A DNA stretch of 64,000 nucleotides from Bactericera cockerelli (Eukaryota > Arthropoda > Insecta > Hemiptera > Triozidae), in contig CM044967.1 in assembly GCA_024516035.1 (NCBI GenBank), forward strand, positions 11,111,331-11,175,330, written 5' to 3'. This document shows positions 1 through 11,400 of the stretch, piece after piece (the stretch's first letter is position 1; each line of letters starts with the position of its first letter). Made by a program: the position numbers and the translations under genes. The notes below the pieces were generated by a model, which saw nothing but the letters and a program-made list of their open reading frames with translations, searched no databases and was not told the origin of the DNA.

Positions 1-8
1 CTACTTAC

Positions 9-187
9 AAGGGATGGAACGAGTTAAACCAAATGCCTATTCCAGCTTTGCCGTCTGGCTCATTGTCATTTTCGGTGCAGATTCCCACGAACACATCGAT
101 GAGACCATCCACTTCGTTGAACCAGGTCTTCTGAAGACGCGACATCTTGTCTCCTGTAAATTTGAAGAAGAATTGCTTAAAAGCCAT
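9..187 (-). CDS. RNase H1-like domain, first exon only (partial gene)
   Basis: Minus-strand exon starting at an ATG (187-185) and ending at a consensus donor (GTAAGT, 8-3), so the gene continues off the left edge. The 60 residues run from a short N-terminus to KAGIGIWFNSFHPL, which resembles the first beta-hairpin of eukaryotic ribonuclease H1 (AGIGVWFG..HPLN), the enzyme that cuts the RNA strand of RNA-DNA hybrids. Oddly, the strand before it reads VFVGIC where active enzymes have YTDG, so the first catalytic Asp is not visible. It may be a divergent or inactive homologue, a transposon-derived RNase H, or a wrong assignment. The alternative start MSRLQK lies 14 codons in. No other exon is in the window. 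Confidence 0.4.
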
Positions 188-1176
188 GTTGCTAAAGGTA
201 AATATCGAAGCTTAACATATTCGTTTAAATAAATTAATATTCGTTTAAAAAATATATCACTAACTGCATTATTTATATCAGTTCTTAACCAGTAAAAGCT
301 ATAAATATCCGGGTACTCCGATCGCTTTTTTGCGTATTTTGGTGGTTCTGGATTATAAAACAGTGATTTGTATAATATCTGATAGGTAACACATCAATGA
401 AAATAGATCAAAAATAAAGAATTGCTTAATCAAAAGTCTTAGAATATACACGAGTGAAAGAACTAGGTGCTATCGATAGAAAAAAATTCACTGATGCAAA
501 TTATAAAAATAAAGGAAAGATAATTTTTTAACGATATTGGATACAAACCATAGATTACACGGAACGGAACAAACGCTAAGGCACATATTAAAGGTATTGC
601 ACTGAAGAAACTCATCATAGTGTGTTCTACAAAGTTTAGTATGGCATGTCTAATACATACATGATCAATAGTTTTGATAAAAACAACTCTCAGTGTCACC
701 AAACCAGGCGTGTTTTAAGGTCCATTAAATAGTACAATCGAATAAGTTAGGTACATTAAGGAAAACTTTCCTTGAGTTAAATTGAAATTTCCATTAAATT
801 AACTAGGAAAAAAGTTCCCATCAAAACACATGATATGTAAAATAAGCGACAAGTTTCCATCCAATAATATCCATCTCAAGTAAAAAAAAAATCTAAAATT
901 AGACTGAGTTCAAATATGTTTTTTACAATAATATAAACAACTTATACTGTTCCAGTTTTTGTCACTTGGCAAATTTTAAATTATTTATATGTAGATTATC
1001 TATAAATATCATACCTAATTATCTATAAATATCATACCTACGTATGATATTTTATTTATTATTAAATTCTTTATTAATAAAGACTTGAATGTACATAAAA
1101 ATAATGATGACGACTTAGAATACAAAATGGACAAAAATATGAAAAAGAAAAAAATAAAATACTTGAATAAAATATA
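188..1176. other. AT-rich intergenic stretch, nothing recognised
   Basis: AT-rich sequence upstream of the RNase H-like exon. The small open frames show no recognisable domain, codon pattern or splice context. An 18-bp stretch around 1002-1038 is tandemly duplicated (tatctataaatatcatacct). Any promoter for the RNase H-like gene would lie just right of 187, but no clear TATA box or initiator could be assigned. Confidence 0.5.
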
Positions 1177-1476
1177 CTGTACGAATTTCTTTGTGGTGAA
1201 GCACAAGGCCTCTTCACAATTTTTGTGGGTAGCGCAGCATTACTAAGAGCCTCCTTTACATTTCGAATTATTCTATTACATTAATTTCTTTTTACTCTGG
1301 TAATGCCGCCACTGGTCGTTACTCATACAAGTAACTACTCATTTTTCCTCACGAGGTATGAGTGGACCCGAACATCCAAGTACAGAGCAGAAAAAATCCT
1401 CCCCCGCTGGGAATCGAACCCAGGTCACCATGTGTGCAATGCCTAGCGCGCTAACTCGCTCTGCCACAGTGACTAC
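1177..1476 (-). mobile_element. tRNA-derived SINE, family A (copy 1)
   Basis: About 300 bp, read from 1476 downwards. The head carries a tRNA-like A box (GTGGCAGAGCGAGTTAGCGC) and B box (GGTTCGATTCC), followed by an unrelated body. An imperfect target duplication (acttgaataaaatata, with an extra AAA on the right) flanks it at 1161-1176 and 1477-1495. Three further copies lie at 21989, 39179 and 40443. The copies at 39179 and 40443 are almost identical to this one, so the family was recently active. Confidence 0.85.
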
Positions 1477-1504
1477 ACTTGAAAAATAAAATATATACAA
1501 ATGT

Positions 1505-1730
1505 CCTAACTAAAGGGCGGGGTTATTGCCTATAGTAATCACTTCCAGCAAACCTTAAATGTTTGTTTCTGTAGCCATGAAACAGCACCTACTGTAGATG
1601 CTCGTTGTCTGTGTTGAAGCTTACCCATCCAGTAGTGCCTGAATTCATTTTTTTTGTCAGTTCTGGGATTCAAACCCGGAATCTATCACATGGCAAGCGA
1701 GTACCTAACCACTGAGGTAATCCCGTGCTT
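1505..1730 (-). mobile_element. tRNA-derived SINE with a different head
   Basis: Read on the minus strand, the head near 1727 has an A box (TTACCTCAGTGGTTAGG) and B box (GGGTTTGAATCCC). The body runs through tagatgctcg... and gtagccatgaaac towards a 3' end reading ggcaataaccccgccc then tttagttaggac. The same 3' body appears in the element at 58131-58590 behind another head, so this is one member of a modular SINE set. Confidence 0.7.
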
Positions 1731-2067
1731 TGACAAATAAATAAATTATTTATCTGTCATTTTGAAGAAGAGAAAAAAAAATATTGCTGGTTGGTTTTAA
1801 ATGGACCATAGTAAAAGTATAATGAAGTTCCTTAAAACTTACCCATGCTGTACTATTCTTCACATCAGATCTACAAGAAGACACAATAGAATATAAACCC
1901 GGTGACAGGTCAAATATTACTATTTATTGTGGTGTCTGCATCCAGTCTCTTCCGAATGTACTTGACAAATTTGTTTCTCCCAGATTCTCTTTCGCATACA
2001 AGCACTTCATTTCTGAGAAGCAACATGGTTTTTTCCACTCTTTGTATCATGTACAGGATCCGCCATT

Positions 2068-2583
2068 GATCATGAACCATTTTGAAATGCCTTTATTTTC
2101 GAAACTGAAGCTTCACAATTAATTTTTCTTTGATGGGATGCTAGAAAACAGAATGCCATTTATTGTGATACTCACCATTCACGTTTTGAAGATCACATTA
2201 AAATGTTGGCTCAATGAAGAGTGCATGAATTCGTTCTTTCAAGTTACGCATCGCGTTTACCAACACGATACCATTGATTTGATAACAGGTCGCATGGCAT
2301 CTTTCAGTTCTTGTTTGGTTTTTGGTTCTAACCCAAATTGAGAATACAAGAAATCAATGCTATCCCCAAATTTCAGTAAACGCAATGCACAGCTCGAGAG
2401 TGTCTGAACTCATGCATTCTACATCAACACCAACATCTTCATAGTGATTAATGTGATCTTCAAAACGTCAATTGGTGAGTAGTATAATAAATGGCATTTT
2501 GTTTTCATGCATTCGTTCAAAGAAAAATTCATTTTGAAAGTTTCGATGTGAAAATAAAGGCATTTTAAAATTGTTCATGATCA
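2068..2583. repeat. Foldback element with 160-175-bp inverted arms
   Basis: The left arm (about 2068-2229) and right arm (about 2408-2583) are imperfect reverse complements. Examples are tgatcatgaac against gttcatgatca at the tips, and gttttgaagatcacattaa against ttaatgtgatcttcaaaac further in. About 180 bp lies between them. No transposase frame is present, so it is a non-autonomous foldback element or an inverted duplication. The arms have drifted more than those of the CAGGGTG palindromes. Confidence 0.7.
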
Positions 2584-5180
2584 TTATACTTACATGATTA
2601 TATGATCCCTTTATTATACTAATTATTGTATAAACGATTTGATGTTGTTAGAATTTAGTCTATTTTAGAGCGGCGGCACAAGTCGACATTTATTTCCTAT
2701 GATAGTATATGAATCTTCTAGTGATTTTACACTACTTGGAGATCTGTCACAAATATTGTTCAATCATATCATTACCAATGTTTCGAAAAAATTGATCGCG
2801 TTAATCAGATGAGTTTATTTACACATACGGGCTTTATGTTTATTACACTACTTTGTTTTTAACCTGTTTTTACCGTTGTTTTTTTTTATTAATTCAGGGT
2901 GAATCCAACTAACGAGACCAAAATCCTAGGGCTGAAAAAACTCGTCCATTGGAATCGAAATTATTCTATCTTGATTTTTCGAGAATGCCTAATTAAGGTT
3001 TACTAATAAGATACCATATTCATAGGAAAATTATTCTGAAATTCTCCTTTCAAATGAGTTTTAAAAATTTCTAGTAGTATCATTTCCATTAAAAAAAAAA
3101 AAAAACATTTTTCAAGAACTTAAAAGCATTAGATGAGAATTTATTCTTACTAATTCAAAGTCTGTTGTTTTTTATGAGGAGATTAGTTTAGTTTTTGACA
3201 AACCCTAAAGTTAGCATTCGAAAAAATGCTAACTTTAGTATTTGTTATTGTTATTAATAATAAGGTCTATTATTATTATTAAAAATGCAAAATTATTTTT
3301 CAAGATTTTTTATAAATTTATTTGAGAACATGACCTTACGTAAGTCCTAATAAACAGTATTAATAAGGTCTATTATTATTAATTATAACATTTGTTTCTA
3401 TTTATTGTATTGAACTCTACCATTTCAAAATATATGTATAAAAAATTAAGTATGGTTTCTATGGGAAGATATTTAAATCAATTTTAAACATCCTTTTAAA
3501 TTTCTTATGTTTCTACTACAGTGAATCTTCTTTTATGTAATCGAAGCATGGGAAATTAAAACATATCACGAAAAAGTTTTCAAAACTATTTTGAAGACTT
3601 TGACTTTTTGTGGTCATGAATCAATCATAACAGTACAAAAAAAGAACATTGTAAGCAATAAAGCTCAGAGCATTAAAACTATATCACAGTTGAGTGAAAA
3701 TTAGACATGTCAAGTAGGTAAAATTAAAAAAAAGAAACTAAAATTATGAACACATATTTATAATTAAACTTATATTTAAAAATGATTGGTGTGTGTGTGT
3801 ACACCTGTACACTTATGAATCGAGAACCATAAATCAGATTGAGCAGTTAGAATAGTATGATTTTAGCCATTCTTCTAGAGCTCTTGTGGGTAGGTACTGT
3901 TAACAGAGATATTTCAACCTAATTCACCGACAAATAATGTTTTTTTCGGTGGGATGTTAGGGTGAGATGCTTGAATGAGATTTGACAAACTAGATCAATA
4001 CAAGGTTATACTGGGTATCAGTCATCCAAGCTATCTTGCACAGCTTGACAAATCTTTTCTTATAAAGGCTATAAAGTACCAATCTGCATTTGACTTGCAA
4101 ATTAAAAAATATTATTAAGTTTACAAAGATTTATTTGTGTGTTGGTAATTTTATTTGATAGGTTGGACCATTATAAAAAATAAAATGAACTGGATATTTG
4201 CCATTAATTCATTAAAATAAATAAATTATACATAAATCAGAATCATTAATTTCACTTTGTATTGCGAGTCATGTCAGACGACTTTTCGGGGATCAAATCG
4301 AACGGAACGCTGGTTTGCAGAATCATCTGAATCTGATGTTTTTTCATTGAAAAACTTAGAAGAGACAAAGAGGATATCGGACCATACTAAAATAATACTC
4401 TTTTTTTGAACCCTAATACAATACCTTGTCTCTACATAGTGTGGTATTGCAATACCCAAGCCCTCCTATTTGGTCTTTAGATGTGTAATAATGATAGAGT
4501 GTCCAAGTTTTTTTTTGTAATAGAAAATTTTAGAATCTTGGTAATTTTTCAAAAAATGAATAGAAAAATAAAAAAAACCACCAGAAAAAAAAGTTTTCAC
4601 CTAAAAATTTACTTTAATTTGTAGAAAAGAAGTGAAAATAGTTCTCATGTCTTAGGTGTATTATGATCATGAAGTAAATTTCCCAAGTAAATACCTAATA
4701 CCGAACATTTTCTGCCTATTTGCATTCAAAACTGATTTATTATTTTGTTCGTATCTCCATTCGATGGCATTTTTCGAAAAATGATGTGGCATTATATTGG
4801 ACTTAGATTGTGCCTTAGAATTGATTCTGAAATTTTCTAATAAAAAAAAACTTGGAAAACAGTAAAAATAATAACAACCGAAAAACAAAACAACCTACTT
4901 AAAGTCATAGTGAAAAGGCTCTTTAAATCCCGGACCTACCTCTTATATTAAAAATGATTTGAGTCAAAACTCTACAAAGATTAATATCAATTTACGTGTC
5001 ACACTTGAAGAAGGTAAAGTATATGAAGTATATCCACCAATAATAATTTGTAGTTTCTCAATGTTCAAGACGGATTTTCTCTTTGAAAGTATCTGAAACA
5101 GAAAAATTAACATTCGTTATTTTTAAGTACATACAGGAGTGGGCCAAGTAGTGATAACTATAGTCTACTAAAGATATTGT
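2584..5180. other. AT-rich intergenic sequence with small repeats
   Basis: No credible gene. About 2896-3010 starts cagggtgaatcc and resembles 12012-12108, suggesting two copies of a CAGGGTGA repeat. A direct repeat reading attaataaggtctattatta occurs around 3251 and 3357. A (GT)n tract lies near 3790. The short open frames at 4274-4459 and 4667-4888 show no recognisable motif. Confidence 0.45.
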
Positions 5181-5182
5181 AA

Positions 5183-5412
5183 GCCAACGTCAATGGCACG
5201 TTGAATGCATCAGTGTCACTGGTGTTAATCAACGTTCAGCAAGGTTAGGACTTGGTTGGGTGACCTTTCGAATTCAAGCCCTTGTGATGCTGGCTATTAT
5301 CAGCCCCACTCAGGCTGGTTGAGGTTAATTTGTATAGCTGGTTTTTGAGTTTCCAGCGAATGGAGGGTAAAACCCCTGCCTATGACTATAGAAGTGACGT
5401 TAAACCCAAATT
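5183..5412 (+). mobile_element. 5S rRNA-derived SINE (copy 1)
   Basis: Positions 5183-5265 align along their length with arthropod 5S rRNA: GCCAACG at the start, CACGTTGAATGCATC for CACGCTGAATACATC, then GGTTAGGACTTGGTTGGGTGACC matching the internal-promoter and C-terminal half. An internal gap of about 8 nt and several substitutions rule out a functional 5S gene. After the head comes a body (caggctggttgaggttaat, ccagcgaatggagggtaaa, gacgttaaaccc) shared with the tRNA-headed SINE at 58692. The element lies just downstream of the EXO1 polyadenylation signals. Confidence 0.8.
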
Positions 5413-5442
5413 TAGAAAAAAGTTCACCAAAACTGGACTGGT

Positions 5443-5461
5443 TTTATTTATTTATTTTATT
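5443..5461 (-). terminator. Overlapping polyadenylation signals of EXO1
   Basis: On the minus strand, 30-50 nt after the EXO1 stop, the sequence reads AATAAAATAAATAAATAAAA and so holds several overlapping AATAAA hexamers. This supports 5492 as the true end of the coding region even though a donor-like GTAAGT overlaps the stop codon. Confidence 0.6.
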
Positions 5462-5491
5462 GGATTAATTTCGAGATCATAAATGAAACAC

Positions 5492-8400
5492 TTACGGACT
5501 AAGAACATTTTGAATCACTCTTTTTTGACTTCCTTGGTTCAAAATTTGACTTAATCCACTCTTCAGAGATCTATCACTAAGATCAGGACTTTTTCCACCA
5601 GCATCTGAGCTTCTTAAAAATGGATTGAGACTTCGGGGACTCTTAGATTTGACAAATGGATTTTGCACTTTGGGGCTGATTGAATTTTCTGAGAAGTAGG
5701 TAGAACTTGAGAATTTCTTGTTGGGACTTCTTGTGGAAGTATCCGAACACACTGGTGGTGATGAATAAAGTTTTTTAAGTACATCTAGAAACAGAATAAT
5801 AATAAACAATATGTACAATAGATAAATGAAAGGTAATTTTTCTAATAAATATAACATGAGATATCACAAAGTATGGATTCTTATTTGAAAAACAAAGTTG
5901 CTTAAAAATCATTATAGAGTTTTTAATCCAAGCCGTTGAAAAAATATTCAGCTGCTCTGAAACTTTATAAAAAAAAAAGTTATCATATTTGTGTTATTCA
6001 CTTTCGTGATATCACAACTACTCAAACTCGCTTTTACTAATCTACGCTGAAACCGGAATTGAACCACCGACCTCCAGTTACAAGTCCGCTGCCTTATCGA
6101 TCAAGCCACTGAGGTCGTGGCTTGATCGATACTGTTGAATTGAGGCACACTTCCTCTCACGGTAGTGAGTTCGAAGAAGTGTTTTTTACCTTTGAAATAA
6201 ATAGTCTAGTCATCTAGAAAAAGTTTAAATTGACACTTGACTAGCTCTGAAAGGTATAACGTCTATTAACTAGAGTAATAATTTTAGTACATCGTTAATA
6301 TTTAAATAATACCTGTCTCATCTATTTCTTCTAGCTTCCTTTTACATGCCATTGTTTGAATTTCATGTTGAACATTATCGGATGATTTTAAATTTGTACC
6401 TGAAAAAACAATAAAATTATTGTGTAAATAAACGAAAATCAAAAAAATCTTTTGAATTCCTAAGAATTTTGAGACTGTAAGCCAGGCTAATGGTACGTAA
6501 TAACTAAGGGTACAGATAGGATATAAATTTTGATTTCATACATTAAAAATCTCGTTTGTTCTTTTAAAACTCAAGAGAAAAAAATTTCCACATTGCACGA
6601 ATAACAGAAAAAATCATTTTCCTTTGTTAAAATTTTCCAATACAAATTAGGATATATATTTTTTTACAAACTAGTAATAAAATATCTTTACGTGGTGGAC
6701 TATTGAGTGGTTTCAATATTGTAACATGTTTATCAGGAGACAGAGCCTTTGAGCTATCTTCAGATTGCAACTGATCAATGGGCATCATTGGTCTGAAAAT
6801 TTGAGCTGACTTGTTCAAGCTGTCTTTAGAAAGTGACTTTTCATTCAGAAGAGTGGACTTGTAACTTGATGTACTGTAATGCTTGGACCAGATACTTGAA
6901 TTTGGGAGTTCTTTCTGGTTCTGTAAAAAAAGTAACAATTAATTAGCAAAAGACGGCTAGTTTGTGTGAGAAAGATCTAGAACTTTTTATTAACTGAATG
7001 TGAATACTTATCTCAAACTTCACAAATCCGAATAATATCTTTTGAAATTGGTAGAATAAAATATAAAAAAATAAAAGTAATATTTTACTAATAAAAAAAA
7101 TCTGAACTTTATACTATAGTCGCTGCGCGACCCAGTCTAACCACCTGCGCTAATTTTCACTCTGGCAAATTTAAGCTAAGCCCACCACCCAAGCTATACT
7201 AGCTAGCAAACGAACCTTCTTCTACATGGATCGCCTAGGGTACACCTGAATCCTGAATATATTTGTGTTGAAAAACCTACCATCCTACCCAACAAACATT
7301 TGTCAGAGATCTTATGTGAAATTCCGCCTAGTTAACAATACCTAACCCTAATTAATATCTCAATTCTCTCGATTTTCAGAAACTTTAGAGAACTCTACAT
7401 TTACAATTATTATTAACATCATTCATGAATCTTTTGGTTTCTGCAGTTCGTGGTAATTTGATAAGTCAATAGAATGTGTTTAAAGTCAATAGAAGGAAAT
7501 CGCATCCGACTAATAACCGTCGTTCTTAATAGTGTACGTATGGTTTAACATGTATTCCACTATTCCCTGTAACATTACCATAAGAAAAAATATTCCTTGA
7601 GATCAAACTTACTTCTAAATTATCTGGGTTCCACTGAGCCATCTCTTCAAGACTAAAGGGATCCAAATTTCCCAGAGCCAACTGAAATGCTTGCTCAACT
7701 GGAAGTTGCAGATCTTTTAATGACAAAATAGAGAATACTTTGTCTTCTTTAGCAGAATCTAACTGGTTAAGGGAAACTACCTAGAAAGAAAAAAAGTAAA
7801 GTTGTTAATATGTACATAAAATTTATGGTAGTAGTAATACGAGTATTCGCACATCCGCCACCAAAGATGAGTGGTTGAAATATCTAACAGTTTAGTTAGA
7901 AACGCCAAACTGTTGAATCCCGTGATTCAACTAGTAAAAATATTGAATTGAATGTATTTAATATTATATTAATATGCAAAACCTTAAAATAGTGTAATTT
8001 GATAAGTCACAAGTTTAGAATCAATAATTAGAAAGGAAAAAAAATGAGGACTAACCTGTCTCTTGATTGGATCATATACTGGTTGGAACAGGAACATCAA
8101 ATTTGTTGACCGAAAACTTTTTAGAATCTCTGGAGTGACTTCGGCAGAACCTTTAACAAAAGACCTCATTTTGCGAAGAGCCTGAGAAAGATCAGAAGTA
8201 GAATTACAAATTCTAACCTCTAAATAATTATTAATTTTCTTATACTCTGAGTTTCAGTTAGTCTCATAGGAAAAATTACCAGGGGCCAAATCGAGCTTTT
8301 ACAGGAAAAGATTTTACTTAAAATATTTTTTTTTCAATCTTCTATTGTGTTTTCAGATGAGGTTTTGATAATATAGCTCGAATTGAAAACATCATACCAT

Positions 8401-11400
8401 AATAAATAAATGACTTTCTCTAAAGATAACGTTTTAAATTACTTTACAACTAAGCAGTTCACTAACTCAAAAATAATCTATTATTAATAGCTTGCAAATT
8501 TACTTAGGGGAAAGCTTGCAATTGAAAATTACTATTTCATGAAAGTAAAGTGCAGAATATCACCTCTGACCCTAACTTTTTCGTGAACTACTTATTTATA
8601 ACAAAATTCAAAAATTCTATAATATTCTTGGAATAAAAGAAAACCCCAATACTGTTATTTGGTTTCTATGATAGATAGCAATAGAGATAGATTAGAGAGA
8701 AATGAGAAATTTGTGCACTCAATGAAATAATGAACAACTCCCTTACATTTTCAAAGTTAGGGTCTTCAATTGAGAACACGTAATCTTTAGCTTTTTTGAG
8801 CCCCATGCCTTTGATTCCTGGCCAGTAATCACTCCCTGATAAAATACACATGTATCGGAATTTAGCATCAGAATACTGTTGTTCACGAACTTTGAGCGCT
8901 TGAGGAAGTTTACTCCTATCAATAAAGCAACAATTACCAGAAAGGTCAAGCTTGTAAATAACCTGAAACACATCAATGACAAAAACAATGATCTATAATT
9001 CTATACAATCAAAGAGAAGATTTTTTTAAAGAGTATAACTTATTTTAACAATTTTAAAAGATTCAATATATATTTTGAAACAACACATTTACAAGTAAAA
9101 AGAGGGGAAAAAAATGTTTTTTTTTTTTTAAGGCTGATTGTTATGCTGTGAATTTTAGCAACCCACCATACTTCATTTTGAAAGCAGCAATATTGTGGGC
9201 AGCATGAATATTTGTATAAAAAATAAATATAATTCTTCTTCTTCTTCTTCTACGAAATACTTTTGAGTCATTCCAATACTTTTGAGCATCAAAAGATTTA
9301 GATTTTCGTTAGGTGAGTTGAAATTCAATGGACTAAATAAGTGTATTCAACAGAGGTAACACAGCAATGATACTCAGAATTACGTGTACTGTGTCATAAG
9401 TACAAAAACTGCACATACAAATTTGACTTCTCATTATAATTTCAGAGCTAATTAAAAATCTTTTAGGGCCGAATTATGAAACAGGATTAGTTAATCTTAG
9501 TGGACACTATCCTTTAACTTTCACCTTGACAACTGTACACGTACAGAGTCATATCCAAGCCGGGCTTTGTAGCTGTATATTACCTATGTGGCATTACGTA
9601 GCTGTAGCCAGCACCCGTAGCGTAACGGTTGTGACTACTCCCCGGAGTCCAGAGATCTTGAGTTCGATTCCCAGTCGGAGCAGACTTTTAAAACTGAAAA
9701 TTCTGTTCCGTATTTTCACATTTTCATAAAAACTCACAAAACGATTTCTACGCGGGTTGCACAGATTCGAGTAGAATATTCTCTCTGCGGAATTGAGGAA
9801 ATTCATGTTCACCATACCGAATAGCTGACTGACAGTCAGCTGATAAAATCTAAGGGTTGGCTTAGATTTTTGTGGTTTTCAATATCTTGTAATTTTGTGG
9901 TTTTTAATATCTCAAGAGTCTTTAGTTTTTCGAAAAACAACTGAGATAAAAAATCTTTCTCGTGATAATCAAAAGAAGATTGGTACCTTATGGAAAACTA
10001 ATTATGACTGGCACTTTTTTAACCCATCAACATACCCTAGGCAACCTAAGCAATTTTCTCATAATTTCAGGAAAAAAATCAAAAATGGAACGTTAAAAAA
10101 AAAAAACATTAAGTTCAATGAGTGTGAATGCACTCGTTAAATAAATACCTACCCTGTGTAGCAAAAACAGTACTATAGGAACTGACCTTTTTTGCTCCAA
10201 ACACAAGTAGATCTGAATCCTCAGTAATTATATAATCTGTGTATCCAGCGATATTGAGGTATGCCATTTGTGCATCTGCCTCAAATGGTGCTACAATACA
10301 ATCCACTTGTATAGCTCTACAAGCTTTAATTACTTCTAAAGCCATTTTATGAGTAACATCAATACTCTGTCTCAGATGACATTGAGCTTCATTGCCACGC
10401 TCAAGAATTAGTAGTTCTGCTGCTCTCATCTTATGATTATCACGTTTCCTGCAACAACAAAAATACACTGCCACTTATGGACACAATGATTCTTTGTGAT
10501 TGTTTCACATTGTAGTCACTTGGAAATTTTATACCAAATCACCTGTATCTCCATAACTGCTCAACCGATTTTCTTCAAATTTGTTTTATATGGAAGAATA
10601 TCGTCTTTTCCTACATTCTAGATAGTGCAAAAAAAAACTCTGTATTTTGGATTTTCTTAAATATCAGAGCTAAATCATATTTTATTTAAAAATAAAAATC
10701 GGGTGTACCGTTCACGAGATATACTCGTAAGAGTATAAGTAAAAAGTTAGCCGTCGGGCGCATGGTCTCTATCACCAAGAACCACTAGTGCAAAGTTGAT
10801 GAATTTAAAATGGGACCATCTACAATACATCTCTTATTATACATATATAATATACAATTTTTCAAAAGCAAAAGTTACTTACTTTTTTCTTTCCTGCTCT
10901 GTAGCTTCCTTGGCAGGTAGATGTCTTCCATCAAATACCATGATTACTTTGATTTTCCAACCCACCAACATGTTGACATATTTCATACAGTACTTCACAT
11001 ACCTAAAACGAAGTTAAGAGTAGAGCTTTTATTATTTATCTATGTTAAATTTGTGTGTTCATAATAGCATGCAAAAATCAAAAACCTAAAATATTTTTGG
11101 TTTTTGTAGGATTAATTTTTAAACCAAATAACTATGAAGAACTGATTTGGTACAGTGTTTATTTTTTCTTAGCATTTTTGATAGCACAGTTCCTATTGGA
11201 ATTTTAGAAAATAAAATCTTAGGTCACATGATTTAAATTGATCTTTCAAATATGGATTTTTTTTATAGAGGTTGTAACAAAAGTAAAAAAAAAAAAAAAC
11301 ATTAACACTTCAAATTTGTAAAATAAAAAAAAGTTTTTGTTTGATTAACTCCAATTATAAGAAGGTAAAAGTATAATTAAGTAAAAAGTTTTTGTAGGTT

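Noticed and set aside
1376..1476. Candidate tRNA gene on the minus strand
   Set aside because: The A and B boxes belong to the head of a 300-bp SINE with target duplications, and there are near-identical copies elsewhere in the window.
5183..5265. Functional 5S rRNA gene
   Set aside because: Substitutions and an internal gap of about 8 nt, no T-tract terminator at the right place, and fusion to a SINE body shared by other elements.
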